A DNA stretch of 64,000 nt from Candidatus Frackibacter sp. WG13 (GCF_900114655.1 NZ_FOTT01000008.1:39708-103707); one strand, 5' to 3'. Positions 9,804 to 18,838 are shown, counted from the first letter of the stretch. Notes: generated by a model from the letters alone, not told the origin. Program-made: numbers and translations.

Positions 9804-10685
9804 TTGTCTATTAGATTTATTGTAAATCCTTGCTCAGGTCGAGGTCGAGGCAAGGATGCTATTAAAATTATAGAAAATGAATTAGAAGGGAGATGTTTAG
9901 ACTTTGATATTAAGGAGACTACATATCATAAAGCAGGAATTGAATTAGCTAAACAAGCTGTAAAAGATGGTTGCTCAAAAATAATTGCAGTAGGAGGAGA
10001 CGGGACATTAAATGAAGTGGTGACCGGTATTTTAAGAATGGACGCTCCATACCCTAAACTAGGCTTAATTCCAGCTGGTACCGGGAATAATTTGGCTCGT
10101 AGTATAGGGCTGCCCTTGAAATTAAAAAAAGCTTGTCATAGGGTTATTAATAATAAGACTATGAAGATTGATATCGGGCAAGTAAATGACCGTTATTTTA
10201 TTACTTCAATGGGTATAGGTTTGAATACAACTGTAGCTGATGAGGCTAACCGAAACTTTAATCATTTACGCGGGACAATTGTATACATATTAGCGACTTT
10301 AAAAGTTATGCCTGAATATCAAAGTGTAGATTTAGAGGTTATGCTTGAAACAGGAGAAAAGTTTACTGGAGAATACTTATTATTAGTAGTAGGAAATAGT
10401 AAAGTATATAGCAAGACTTTAGAATTGATTCCTGAATTTTCTCTTGATGATGGGCTATTAGAACTATGTCTAGTAGAAAAGATGTCTAAACCAGAATTAA
10501 TGGCCAAAGCACCGTATTTCTTATCTAGCCGTCACCAAGAATTAGAAGAAGTAGTAGTAAAAAAAGTCAAGGAACTTCGGGTTCAGTTGAAGAATACAGA
10601 TACTTTTCATGTTGATGGTGAAGTATTAAAAGGCAATGACCTAAAGATAAAGGTTCTACCCCAAGTATTAGAATTAATAATTTGA
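9804..10685 (+). CDS. Diacylglycerol kinase family lipid kinase (YegS/BmrU-like)
   Basis: About 293 aa. Start chosen at TTG 9804, 8 nt after AAGGAGGAG; the in-frame GTG at 9795 overlaps that site. N-terminal nucleotide-binding motif NPCSGRGRG and the family hallmark GGDGTLNEV are present, as are IPAGTGNN and the C-terminal FHVDGE segment. This is the DAG-kinase catalytic domain followed by the beta-sandwich domain, full length for the family. Likely phosphorylates diacylglycerol or a related lipid alcohol at the inner membrane; the exact lipid is not predictable. Confidence 0.88.
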   Translation: MSIRFIVNPCSGRGRGKDAIKIIENELEGRCLDFDIKETTYHKAGIELAKQAVKDGCSKIIAVGGDGTLNEVVTGILRMDAPYPKLGLIPAGTGNNLARSIGLPLKLKKACHRVINNKTMKIDIGQVNDRYFITSMGIGLNTTVADEANRNFNHLRGTIVYILATLKVMPEYQSVDLEVMLETGEKFTGEYLLLVVGNSKVYSKTLELIPEFSLDDGLLELCLVEKMSKPELMAKAPYFLSSRHQELEEVVVKKVKELRVQLKNTDTFHVDGEVLKGNDLKIKVLPQVLELII

Positions 10686-10749
10686 TATAATATTTTAAAA
10701 GTGATATAATGTATCTATGCTCGGTATAGGGGGGCAGGGTATATTAAGG

Positions 10750-10792
10750 AAGAAAAAAGAAAGGTCTCCTAAGTTTAGAAAAATTAGGAGAC
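10750..10792 (-). terminator. Rho-independent terminator of the glyoxalase gene
   Basis: Read on the minus strand: GTCTCCTAA, an 11-nt loop, TTAGGAGAC (arms 10784-10792 and 10764-10772), followed by a T-rich tract (complement of the A-rich stretch 10750-10763). It lies 17 nt past the minus-strand glyoxalase stop. Confidence 0.8.
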
Positions 10793-10808
10793 AATAATGA
10801 CTTTACCA

Positions 10809-11192
10809 TTAGTCTTGAATAATTTCAATTCTATACCCATCAGGGTCAGTTAAGAAGTAGTAACCGCCTTCAGCTTCTTCGTCTAGGCTCTTTAATTCAC
10901 TAACTTCATAACCAGCATCTTGATGTTTTTTATAAGCAGATTTCAAATCATCAACTGTAACAGCAAAATGACTGAAACCGTCACCAATGGTGTAAGGTTC
11001 TTCTTGGTCATAGTTATAGGTTAATTCTAATTCGAAGTTATTATTATCATTCTTCATATAGACTAATGTAAATTCATATTCAGGGAAGTCTCTTTCTCTA
11101 GCTATTTTTAAGTTTAGTGCGTCCTTGTAAAAATCAATTGATTTTTCTAAATCCATTACTCGAATACAAGCATGTACAAAAGTATAATTCAT
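10809..11192 (-). CDS. gloA: Glyoxalase I (lactoylglutathione lyase), VOC family
   Basis: 127 aa, the usual GloA length. The four metal ligands of the E. coli-type enzyme are all in place: H7 (FVHACIRV), E56 (ELELTYN), H75 (FSHFAVTV) and E123 (RIEIIQD), plus the DPDGY signature. GloA isomerises the hemithioacetal of methylglyoxal and glutathione (or another thiol) to a lactoyl thioester. A GGAAAGGGG site precedes the ATG. It is divergent from a glutamate-cysteine ligase-like gene, so enzyme and thiol cofactor may be produced from neighbouring transcription units. The thiol actually used is not known. Confidence 0.9.
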   Translation of the reverse strand: MNYTFVHACIRVMDLEKSIDFYKDALNLKIARERDFPEYEFTLVYMKNDNNNFELELTYNYDQEEPYTIGDGFSHFAVTVDDLKSAYKKHQDAGYEVSELKSLDEEAEGGYYFLTDPDGYRIEIIQD

Positions 11193-11353
11193 ATTAAAAA
11201 CCCCTTTCCATAATTATATGTATTTTGATTCTCTTTTTAGAATACTAATTTTAAGAGCAAATGTCAATTCTTATTAGAATTATTTTAAAAAAAGAGCAAA
11301 ATTATTCTTAAAAAAGATATTAATTAGCTATAAGCATAAAAGAGGTGAAAATG

Positions 11354-12670
11354 ATGAAATACCAAAAGCAACTAGATAAATTTGAAAATTATTTTCGTAA
11401 TAGTGAAAAAGAAGCAGGAAATGAAGCAATAGGTTTAGAAGTAGAACATTTCGTAGTCGATAGTAAGACTTTAGAAACTATTTCTTACTCTGATGAACAA
11501 GGGATTGAACAGATTCTTTATCAGTTAGTATCTAAAGGTTGGAAAGAGAAGAAAGAAGGTGAATCTTTAATTCAAGCTAATAAAGATGAAATGGTAATTA
11601 CGTTAGAACCTGGAGGACAATTAGAAGTAAGTATTAGTCCCCATTCAACAATAGCCGATTTAGAGGAAAAATACTTCATGTTTTTAGATGAATTAATTCC
11701 AATTTTAAATCAAAATAAACAACTACTGCTAGCTACTGGTTATCAGGTTGAAAATAAAATTTCTGAAATTGAATGGAATCCTAAAAAACGTTATAAGATT
11801 ATGTCTAATTATCTAGGTGAGAAAGGAAAGTATGCTCATAATATGATGAAAGGTTCAGCTTCGATTCAAGTAGCTGTTGATTATATAGATGAAGAATATT
11901 TTATTAAGAAATTTAGAATTACTAATGCTCTAGCCCCAGCAGTTGCTGTTTTATTTGATAATACTGCCTTTTTTGAAGGAGAGGAGTATAAAGACCATAC
12001 TATTCGAACTGATATCTGGTCTAATTGTGACCCAGACCGAGCTGGGACTATTGAAGAAGCATTTGCTTCCGATTTTGGGTATCGAAAGTATGCCGAATAT
12101 ATTTTAAATAGACCGCCTATCTTATTAAAACAAGACTCTAAATTCATATCTACTGGAGATATGACCGGGAGAGAAATATTTAAAGATCAAGAATTAGGCC
12201 AAGAAGAGTTAGAGCATCTTTTGACTATGTTCTTTCCTGATGTAAGAGCAAAGAACTTTATTGAAATTAGAATGATGGATTCTTTGCCACCAGAACTTAA
12301 TTTTGCTACTGTTGCTTTTTGGAAAGGTTTATTATATGACAAAAGTAATTTGGACGAGGTTTATAAAATGATTAGTGATTTAACTTACCAAGAAGTCTTA
12401 TCAGCACGAAAAGATGTAGTCAAGAGAGGTTTAGAGGCTAATTTAGGCAAGTATCAAATTTTAGAATTAAATAAAAAATTAATCCAGATGGCTAAAACTG
12501 GATTGTCTGATGCAGAAAAAGAATATATATGCCCTATTGAGAAATTAATAAATAAAAATAGCAATCCTGTGGGAGAGATTAGAGAAAAGATAGCACAAGG
12601 AGCTAATAAACATGAGGCATTAAGTTCACTAATCTTAAATTTTGAGGTAGAAGACAGAGGTGAAGAATAG
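11354..12670 (+). CDS. Glutamate-cysteine ligase-like protein (GCS2 family)
   Basis: About 438 aa. ATG 11354 is used, 6 nt after AGAGGTG; GTG 11345 would overlap that site. The N-terminal GLEVEHFVVD matches the Glu/ATP-Mg binding start of GCS2 ligases, and the central region with MKGSASIQVAVDY and FIEIRMMDSLPP fits the fold that joins L-glutamate to an amine/thiol amino acid through a gamma-glutamyl phosphate. Ends one base before the ATP-grasp gene, so the two are one operon. Most likely makes gamma-glutamylcysteine; a GCS2-type ligase for another amine (EgtA-like) is possible. Confidence 0.78.
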   Translation: MKYQKQLDKFENYFRNSEKEAGNEAIGLEVEHFVVDSKTLETISYSDEQGIEQILYQLVSKGWKEKKEGESLIQANKDEMVITLEPGGQLEVSISPHSTIADLEEKYFMFLDELIPILNQNKQLLLATGYQVENKISEIEWNPKKRYKIMSNYLGEKGKYAHNMMKGSASIQVAVDYIDEEYFIKKFRITNALAPAVAVLFDNTAFFEGEEYKDHTIRTDIWSNCDPDRAGTIEEAFASDFGYRKYAEYILNRPPILLKQDSKFISTGDMTGREIFKDQELGQEELEHLLTMFFPDVRAKNFIEIRMMDSLPPELNFATVAFWKGLLYDKSNLDEVYKMISDLTYQEVLSARKDVVKRGLEANLGKYQILELNKKLIQMAKTGLSDAEKEYICPIEKLINKNSNPVGEIREKIAQGANKHEALSSLILNFEVEDRGEE

Positions 12671-14023
12671 ATGTTAGAGAGAGTTAATAGTGAGTATCAC
12701 GAAGTATTAGCTAAACGACCCAAGAAGTATCAGCAAGACTTAAATTATATCTATCAAAAGTTGGATAGTAACGAAGTATACTATGAAGGGGAAGTAATTC
12801 CCATCTTATATCAGCCATTATTCTTTAATCAAGCAATTATAGATCAATTAACCGAATTAACAGAAAGATTGGGTTTAATATTGAAGAAGGTTATTGAACA
12901 ATACTTAGATGACCCAAGTTTTAGGGCCTATTTTGGCTTTTCAAAAGCATTAGAAGAGTTAATCCTAGTTGACCCTGGTTATTCTAATTCGGTACCGATG
13001 GCTAGATTTGATATATTTTATTATGGGAACGGTAACCCAAAGTTTTGTGAATTAAATGCTGATGGATCTTCAGGCATGGTTAAAACTAATATTTTAGAGA
13101 AGTACTTCTTAAAATCAGAAGCCATCCAGGATTTAGTTAATAAATATGAATATGAGTTTACACATTGTGAATTATTAAATAGTTGGATAGATAATATGTT
13201 AACTAATTATAATGAATTTTATTCAAATGATGACTCTAGTTTAAGGGAAGAGAAACCGAATATAGCAATTATGGACTTTGATAATCTAGGCATGGTGAGT
13301 GAATTTAAACACTTTGAAAAGCTATTGAATGAGCAAGGATATAAAACAGTAATTGTAGACCCACGAGAATTGAATTATCAGCAAGGGAACCTTTATTATC
13401 AAGATTTAAGGATAGATTTAATATATCGACGGGCTGTCACTACTGAATTAATGGAGCGATACTCAGAAATTAGCGATTTACTAACAGCATATAAAGAGGG
13501 AACAGTCTGTATAGTAGGCCCTTTGAGATCACAAATAATCCATAATAAGGTTATTTTTTCTATTTTACATGATGAAGAAAAGACTGAGTTCTTGTCAGAA
13601 ATTGACAGGGAGTTTATTAATAAGCATATTCCTTATACTGCTATTGTAACTAATAATCAAGAGCAATTAGAATATATAAGAAAGAACAGGCGAGATTTGG
13701 TATTAAAGCCACTAGACTTTTATGGAGCACAAGGAGTATATATTGGGCGCGATTTAGAGCAGAGCAAGTGGGAATCAGTAATAAATAATATTGATTTTAC
13801 TAAGCAAAGGTATTTAGTACAAGAATTCTGTTTGGTACCAGAATTAGAGATGGCTTTACTATCTGATCAACAATTAAAAATCGAATCTTTCAAATATACT
13901 TTAGGGTTATTTATGTATAACTTGAATTTTGCGGGAATTTATACTAGGGCGGGAAAAGACAATGTAATTGCTAGTTCTACCGGCTGTGTAACGCTTCCTA
14001 ATCTTATACTAAAAAATATTTAA
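12671..14023 (+). CDS. ATP-grasp ligase, glutathionylspermidine-synthase-like
   Basis: 450 aa, starting immediately after the GCS2-ligase stop with GAGGTGAAG as ribosome site. The segment FCELNADGSSGM and a C-terminal ATP-grasp core (LKPLDFYGAQGVYIGRDL, then LVQEFCLVPE) resemble the glutathionylspermidine synthase/ATP-grasp group rather than classical GshB. It would add a second amino acid or amine to the product of the upstream ligase, i.e. the second step of a glutathione-like thiol pathway. This assignment rests on the pairing and the ATP-grasp features; the acceptor is unknown. Confidence 0.65.
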   Translation: MLERVNSEYHEVLAKRPKKYQQDLNYIYQKLDSNEVYYEGEVIPILYQPLFFNQAIIDQLTELTERLGLILKKVIEQYLDDPSFRAYFGFSKALEELILVDPGYSNSVPMARFDIFYYGNGNPKFCELNADGSSGMVKTNILEKYFLKSEAIQDLVNKYEYEFTHCELLNSWIDNMLTNYNEFYSNDDSSLREEKPNIAIMDFDNLGMVSEFKHFEKLLNEQGYKTVIVDPRELNYQQGNLYYQDLRIDLIYRRAVTTELMERYSEISDLLTAYKEGTVCIVGPLRSQIIHNKVIFSILHDEEKTEFLSEIDREFINKHIPYTAIVTNNQEQLEYIRKNRRDLVLKPLDFYGAQGVYIGRDLEQSKWESVINNIDFTKQRYLVQEFCLVPELEMALLSDQQLKIESFKYTLGLFMYNLNFAGIYTRAGKDNVIASSTGCVTLPNLILKNI

Positions 14024-14097
14024 ATTTTATGCAGGTTATAATTGCTTAAACCCAGAAGAGTAATAAAGGTATTTCTGAAAGAAGGAGGCAGTAAGTA

Positions 14098-14490
14098 ATG
14101 AAGAAGCCAATAGTCCTAACTAAAGAGTTTGAATTTGATGCAGCACACTATTTAGAAAATTACGAAGGTGATTGTGCTAATTTACATGGGCATCGATATA
14201 AATTAGCAGTTTCTATTTTAGGCTATGTTAATGAAGAAAAATATTTAGCGATAGATTTTAAAGATTTAAAAAGAATCAGTAAAGAATTAATAATAGATAA
14301 ACTAGACCATCAGAATCTAAATGAAGTCTTAAACTTTAACACATCTTGTGAAAATATAGTCTATTGGATTTGGGAAACTTTAGAGAATGAATTTGTTAAG
14401 TATGATTGTAAATTATATGAAGTAAAGTTATGGGAAACTCCAGATAGTTATGCTGTTTTAAATCATCAAATTATGAATGAGGGGATATAA
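14098..14490 (+). CDS. queD: 6-carboxy-5,6,7,8-tetrahydropterin synthase QueD
   Basis: 130 aa. Zinc ligands H17, H30 and H32 (DAAHYL; NLHGHRY), the catalytic Cys C26, and a late DHQNLNE with the His/Glu of the active site are all present. Converts dihydroneopterin triphosphate to 6-carboxytetrahydropterin, the first dedicated step of 7-deazaguanine (queuosine) synthesis. First gene of queD-queE-queC; queE follows with no gap. RBS GAAGGAGG precedes the ATG at good distance. Confidence 0.93.
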   Translation: MKKPIVLTKEFEFDAAHYLENYEGDCANLHGHRYKLAVSILGYVNEEKYLAIDFKDLKRISKELIIDKLDHQNLNEVLNFNTSCENIVYWIWETLENEFVKYDCKLYEVKLWETPDSYAVLNHQIMNEGI

Positions 14491-15144
14491 TTGTTGGTTA
14501 ACAATATCTTTTCTAGTATTCAAGGAGAAAGTATATATAGCGGTTTTCCAACGACATTTATCCGATTTACTGGTTGTAATCTTAAGTGTGATTACTGTGA
14601 TACGACTTATGCGTATGAAGAGGGAGAAGAGTTAAATACTGAAGCAATAATGGAACAAGTTGAGAAGCTAAATAATAATTATGTCTGCTTAACCGGTGGA
14701 GAACCATTATTACAAGAAGATGTCCAACAACTAATTAATGAACTAACTAATTACGGATATCAAATTAGCATTGAAACTAATGGAACGGTTGCTTTAGACC
14801 AGTTTAATCTTGAGGAAGTAAAAGTGGTAATGGACCTTAAACTCCCAAGTAGTGGTGAATATCGTTCTGAATTGAATGTAATAGATAATAATATTAGAAC
14901 TCTTAATAATAAAGATGATTTGAAATTTGTAACCGGTTCGAGAGAGGATTTTCAATTAGCTAGAGATTTAGTAATAGAGAAAGAGTTGCAGGAGAAAATT
15001 AATATTATCTTTTCACCAGTTTTTGGTCAATTATCTCCTGAAATATTGGTTGAATGGTTAGTAGAGGAAACAAAATTAAACCAGTGTCGTTTACAATTAC
15101 AGCTACATAAAGTGATTTGGGATGAAGAAACTAAAGGAGTATAA
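14491..15144 (+). CDS. queE: 7-carboxy-7-deazaguanine synthase QueE (radical SAM)
   Basis: 217 aa, TTG start directly after the queD stop (GAGGGGATATAA before it). The radical-SAM cluster motif is C29-x3-C33-x2-C36 (TGCNLKCDYCDT), preceded by the typical SIQGES and followed by LTGGEPLLQ. Contracts the pterin ring to 7-carboxy-7-deazaguanine. Length is normal for QueE. Confidence 0.93.
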   Translation: MLVNNIFSSIQGESIYSGFPTTFIRFTGCNLKCDYCDTTYAYEEGEELNTEAIMEQVEKLNNNYVCLTGGEPLLQEDVQQLINELTNYGYQISIETNGTVALDQFNLEEVKVVMDLKLPSSGEYRSELNVIDNNIRTLNNKDDLKFVTGSREDFQLARDLVIEKELQEKINIIFSPVFGQLSPEILVEWLVEETKLNQCRLQLQLHKVIWDEETKGV

Positions 15145-15183
15145 TCATACAACTACCTATATTTGTAGGAAAGGAGTATATTT

Positions 15184-15852
15184 ATGACTAAAAGAGCTAT
15201 TGTATTAAGTTCAGGTGGTTTAGATAGTACTACATGTCTTAGTATTGCTTTAGACGAAGGTTATGAAGTCTATCCTTTAACATTCTTATATGGACAGAAG
15301 CATAGTAAAGAAGTAGAACAGGCCAAATTAGTAAGGTCAGAACTAGGCATTCCTGAAGATAATCATCTATTTGCGAGAATAGATAATATCGGTCATTCGG
15401 CTCTGACTAGCGATGAGATTGAGATTCCAGACGGAGAAGGTGAAGGAATTCCAGATACCTATGTTCCAGCACGTAATATCTTATTTTTAAGTTATGCAGT
15501 TAGTTTAGCAGAAGGAATTGATGCCGAAGTAGTTTATATTGGTGTATCAAGTATAGATTATAGTGGTTATCCAGACTGTAGGCCAGAATTTATTAATGCT
15601 TACCAGCAGGTAATCAATGTAGGTACTAAAGCAGGAGTTGAAGGAAATCCTATAGAAATCAAAACTCCATTAATAGATAAAACTAAAGCAGAAACGATAG
15701 AAATAGGCTTGAAATTGGATGCGCCATATTATTTAACAACCACCTGCTATCGAGGGGATGAGAAAGCCTGTGGTAGCTGTCCCGCTTGTGAAATTAGGTT
15801 AAAAGCTTTTGCAAAAGTAGGGGTAGAAGACCCTATTGAATATGAAATATAG
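15184..15852 (+). CDS. queC: 7-cyano-7-deazaguanine (preQ0) synthase QueC
   Basis: 222 aa. N-terminal PP-loop LSSGGLDSTT for ATP adenylation and a C-terminal zinc site of four Cys (CYRGDEKACGSCPAC). Converts 7-carboxy-7-deazaguanine to preQ0 with ammonia and ATP. It follows queE by 39 nt, with AAAGGAG as ribosome site, and is the last gene before a strong terminator. queF and tgt are not in the window. Confidence 0.95.
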   Translation: MTKRAIVLSSGGLDSTTCLSIALDEGYEVYPLTFLYGQKHSKEVEQAKLVRSELGIPEDNHLFARIDNIGHSALTSDEIEIPDGEGEGIPDTYVPARNILFLSYAVSLAEGIDAEVVYIGVSSIDYSGYPDCRPEFINAYQQVINVGTKAGVEGNPIEIKTPLIDKTKAETIEIGLKLDAPYYLTTTCYRGDEKACGSCPACEIRLKAFAKVGVEDPIEYEI

Positions 15853-15863
15853 AACTATTATTA

Positions 15864-15892
15864 AACGAGCCTTGGTTAGGGCTCGTTTTTTA
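15864..15892 (+). terminator. Rho-independent terminator of the que operon
   Basis: AACGAGCC (15864-15871), 8-nt loop, GGCTCGTT (15880-15887), then a T-run to 15891. Classic form, 12 nt after the queC stop. Confidence 0.9.
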
Positions 15893-16026
15893 TGTGAACA
15901 TTCTTTTAAATTTACACCTTTTAGCGAATATTTAAAGGATAATAAGCGATCTTTGTAGAAAAAAATCATGAAGACGTGATAATTGTAGAAAAGTATATTA
16001 GTAACTTTTAATTGGAGGAATTTAAG

Positions 16027-17136
16027 ATGGCTGAATTGCAAATAGATATTAATCAAATGATAGAGATCGATGCTGAATCTAAATATTTTGAAGAAGTATA
16101 TAAAAGTAAAGTCTTAGCAATTAATTCAGACCATTTATTAATAAAGATACCGTATCATAAAAGACAACCGATCCTGTTTGGAGTCGGAACTAAGATAAAA
16201 GTTACTGCTAAAAGAATTGGTGATGATTTTAATTTTTACTCAGAAATAATAGATAGAGATTTAGACCAAGAGACATTTAAAATAATTAGACCAGATGGAA
16301 TTTCTAGATATAAAAGAGAATATCAAGAGGGAATGACTAAGGTAATAGCAGTTACAAGCGGAAAAGGTGGAGTTGGGAAATCAACTTTTACTAGCAATTT
16401 AGCAGTAGCATTAGCTCAAAAAGGTAAAAAAGTAAGTCTGATAGATGCTGACTTAGGGACAGCAAATTTAGATATATTATTGAATATACAGGCGGAATAT
16501 AATTTGCGAGATGTAATTGAAGGTGAAAAGGCATTAATCGAAGTAGTTCACGAAGGACCAGAAGGAATTATCTTAGTACCTGGTGGTTCTGGATTTCAAG
16601 ACTTAACTAAGATGGGAGAAGGACAATTTAGTAAGTTGATATCTAGTTTTAATCAGCTAGATAACTATTCAGATTTAATACTAATTGATACAGCAGCTGG
16701 TGTTTCAGAGAATGTAACTAACTTTTTATTAGCAGCTGATGAAACAATTGTGGTTACCACTCCAGAGCCGCATAGTATTATAGATGCTTATTCGATCATA
16801 AAGGTAGTTGCACAGATTGAAAAAGATATTAAGATTAAGTTAGTAGTCAATAAAGCTGATAATGAAAAAGAAGCTCGTCAAGTTGCTGATAAGATGAAGT
16901 ATGTGGTAAAAGAGTATATAGGCTTGGATCTTGAATTTATTGGTTATGTAACAATGGATTTAAAAGTATTAAAGGCAATAAAACAGAAAGAAATTCTTGT
17001 TTTATCTTATCCGCGTTCGAAAGCAAGTAAAGGGATTAAAGAAATAGCAGTTAATAATTTCTTAGAAAACAATCAAGAAGATAATCCTGGTGGATTAAAA
17101 GGTTTTATGAACAAATTAAAGAGTATTATTTCATAA
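16027..17136 (+). CDS. MinD/FlhG-type P-loop ATPase with N-terminal YcgR-N-like domain
   Basis: About 369 aa from ATG 16027 (GGAGGA 8 nt upstream). Residues 1-98 form a small beta-rich domain (ADHLLIKIPYHKR-like strands, then FKIIRPDGISRYKRE) that resembles the flagellar-brake YcgR N-terminal domain; it stops where a PilZ domain would begin. Residues 104-360 are a deviant-Walker ATPase: SGKGGVGKST at 111-120, SLIDADLGTANLD, and LILIDTAAG. FlhG/MinD proteins place flagella or division machinery. No flagellar or division genes are near. Domain arrangement seen directly; role is inference. Confidence 0.8.
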   Translation: MAELQIDINQMIEIDAESKYFEEVYKSKVLAINSDHLLIKIPYHKRQPILFGVGTKIKVTAKRIGDDFNFYSEIIDRDLDQETFKIIRPDGISRYKREYQEGMTKVIAVTSGKGGVGKSTFTSNLAVALAQKGKKVSLIDADLGTANLDILLNIQAEYNLRDVIEGEKALIEVVHEGPEGIILVPGGSGFQDLTKMGEGQFSKLISSFNQLDNYSDLILIDTAAGVSENVTNFLLAADETIVVTTPEPHSIIDAYSIIKVVAQIEKDIKIKLVVNKADNEKEARQVADKMKYVVKEYIGLDLEFIGYVTMDLKVLKAIKQKEILVLSYPRSKASKGIKEIAVNNFLENNQEDNPGGLKGFMNKLKSIIS

Positions 17137-17273
17137 CAAAGGAAGGGTTAATCTAAATGATTATCGAAATAAAATTATATAAGTCAAATTTATATTAGGG
17201 CTAGATTATAGTTATTTTCTTTAAAGCAGGATATAATAGAAGAAAGCGATAATCATTTTGGAGGCTAATATAT

Positions 17274-17597
17274 ATGAAAGGTAGATTATCAATTTTAAAG
17301 TGGGGTAAGTTACTAAAACGGTTAAGTAAATTTTTGCAAGATAAAGATGTCCCTAAATTTAAGAAAATCCTTCTCATTTTACCATTGATCTACACTATTT
17401 CACCGATTGATTTAGTAAGTGATTTCTTCCCAGTAGTAGGCTGGTTAGATGATGCAGCTATTTTGACTGTTGCTTGGAACTTCTTTTTAGAAGAACTAAA
17501 GAGTTATGAACAAGAATCGGGAACTATTGATGATGAAAGTCAGTCTAATAAAAAAGCTGATTATACTTTAAATCAAGATGATTATGAAGTTGATTAA
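17274..17597 (+). CDS. DUF1232 (YkvA-like) small membrane protein
   Basis: 107 aa. The DUF1232 core is evident: KKILLILPLIYTISPIDLVSDFFPVVGWLDDAAI, with the invariant SPIDLxxDFxPxxGxxDD pattern. This makes one or two membrane-dipping helices with acidic residues between them. The tail is acidic and Asn/Asp rich. Function is unknown for the family. RBS GGAGGC lies just before ATG. Its stop is 20 nt before the TPR gene, so the two may be co-transcribed. Confidence 0.8.
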   Translation: MKGRLSILKWGKLLKRLSKFLQDKDVPKFKKILLILPLIYTISPIDLVSDFFPVVGWLDDAAILTVAWNFFLEELKSYEQESGTIDDESQSNKKADYTLNQDDYEVD

Positions 17598-17617
17598 AAG
17601 TTTGAAGGGGAGAGTTA

Positions 17618-18316
17618 ATGAAGAAGAAATTACTCGTTATTCTTTTAATAATAACAACAATAATAATGTTTAATACATTTGTTATGGCTAACAATGTACA
17701 AGAACGGGAAAATGAAATTAAGCATTTAAAGGTTAAAATTAAGAAGGTTAAAGACGTTAAGAGAAAGGTAAAGATTTTAAAGAGATTAGGGATTTTATAT
17801 CATCGTGAAGCAGCTTTAGGTAATGAAGAAGCCGTGGCTAAAGCTATTGATTACTTAAAAGAAGCTAAAATGTTAAGTAATTCTCCAGCAATTAGAGCTT
17901 GGTATGGTAGTGCTCTAACTCTCAAGGGTCGTTATGCCTTTGCTTTTGGTAAGTTATATTATTCTAAAAAAGGAATAGGAATTTTAGATGAAGTAATTAA
18001 TGAAGCACCAAAGAATATCGAAGCAAGGTTAGTGCGTGGGATTAATAGTCTTTACTTACCAGACTTTATCTTTAGACGTTTAGACTTAGCTAAAGAGGAC
18101 TTGCAGTATGTTATTAATTTAGCTAATAATAATTCGCAGTTAGTTACTAAAGAAGAATTAGCAACTGCTCATTTGAATTTAGGGAAATATTATCAAAAAC
18201 GGAATAAACAGCAATTAGCTATAAATGAATGGAAGAGAGTTATTGCTTTAGGAATAAATCAAACTCAGGTTAAAAGAGCTAAAGAATATATTGTTGAGAT
18301 TAAGACTACTAATTAA
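17618..18316 (+). CDS. Exported TPR-repeat protein
   Basis: 232 aa. A signal peptide (KKK then a hydrophobic run to about residue 25, cleavage near VMA-NN) leads into an all-helical protein with TPR-like units (for example YLKEAKMLSNSPAIRAWYG and TAHLNLGKYYQKRNKQQLAI). TPR proteins are scaffolds for protein-protein contacts; here it would act in the periplasm. Not recognised as a named family. Preceded by GAAGGGGAG; followed within 12 nt by the PPC-domain gene. Confidence 0.75.
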   Translation: MKKKLLVILLIITTIIMFNTFVMANNVQERENEIKHLKVKIKKVKDVKRKVKILKRLGILYHREAALGNEEAVAKAIDYLKEAKMLSNSPAIRAWYGSALTLKGRYAFAFGKLYYSKKGIGILDEVINEAPKNIEARLVRGINSLYLPDFIFRRLDLAKEDLQYVINLANNNSQLVTKEELATAHLNLGKYYQKRNKQQLAINEWKRVIALGINQTQVKRAKEYIVEIKTTN

Positions 18317-18328
18317 GGAGGGGAATTT

Positions 18329-18754
18329 ATGATTAAAAAATATCAATTAAAGCAGGTTCATATGGGAAGACTACCTCATGGTTCGGATTTAATTGAAGAA
18401 CTAACTAAGATTGTTAAAGAACGTGATATCGAATCAGGGAAGGTGACAGTCATTGGGGCTGTTACAAAAGGAACGATTTCATTTTACGACCAAAAAGAAC
18501 AAGAGTATAATGAAAAAGCATTTAATGAAGAATTAGAGATAGTTAATTGTATTGGTAATATATCTTTAAAAGATGGGGAACCATTAATTCATGCCCATAT
18601 CTCTTTTGGTGATGAAAAAGGGAAATTAATTGGAGGACATTTAGCTAGTGGAACAATAGTCTTTGCTGGTGAATTTATTATTGAAGAATTTTCTGGAACG
18701 CCATTCAAAAGAGGAAAAGATGAAGTAACTGGACTACCATTATGGGAAGAATAG
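18329..18754 (+). CDS. PPC/DUF296 domain protein
   Basis: 141 aa, a single PPC (plant-and-prokaryote-conserved, DUF296) domain: GSDLIEELTKIVKE at the start, the core IVNCIGNISLKDGEPLIHAHISFGD with the metal-binding-type HAH, then GGHLASGTIVFAGEFII. Bacterial single-domain members form trimers; in plants the same fold is attached to AT-hooks and binds DNA, but bacterial function is unsettled. AAGGAGGGG ribosome site, 12 nt after the TPR gene. Confidence 0.85.
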   Translation: MIKKYQLKQVHMGRLPHGSDLIEELTKIVKERDIESGKVTVIGAVTKGTISFYDQKEQEYNEKAFNEELEIVNCIGNISLKDGEPLIHAHISFGDEKGKLIGGHLASGTIVFAGEFIIEEFSGTPFKRGKDEVTGLPLWEE

Positions 18755-18784
18755 TTTATTTTTAGATTAGCACTTATACATAAA

Positions 18785-18833
18785 ATCAGTTCCTTTACAA
18801 AGAATAAGTATTAAATTATAAGAAAGGACTGAT
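18785..18833 (+). promoter_or_regulatory. Hairpin that would sequester the ribosome site of a mini-gene
   Basis: ATCAGT-T-CCTTT (18785-18796) can pair with AAAGG-ACTGAT (18823-18833) with a single-base bulge, 11 pairs in total. The right arm contains the only Shine-Dalgarno-like sequence (AAAGGA) of the 42-codon ORF starting at 18839. No T-run follows, so it does not look like a terminator. Confidence 0.35.
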
Positions 18834-18838
18834 AAAAA

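Noticed and set aside
14024..14097. Possible preQ1 riboswitch before queD (GCAGGTTATAATTGC...AAACCC)
   Set aside because: Only a 4-5 bp stem forms, and the A-rich tail with CTAAGGAG of the preQ1-I aptamer is absent.
17157..17198. 13-codon ORF between the MinD-like and DUF1232 genes
   Set aside because: Ribosome site GGAAGGG is too far from the ATG and the peptide has no features; looks like chance.
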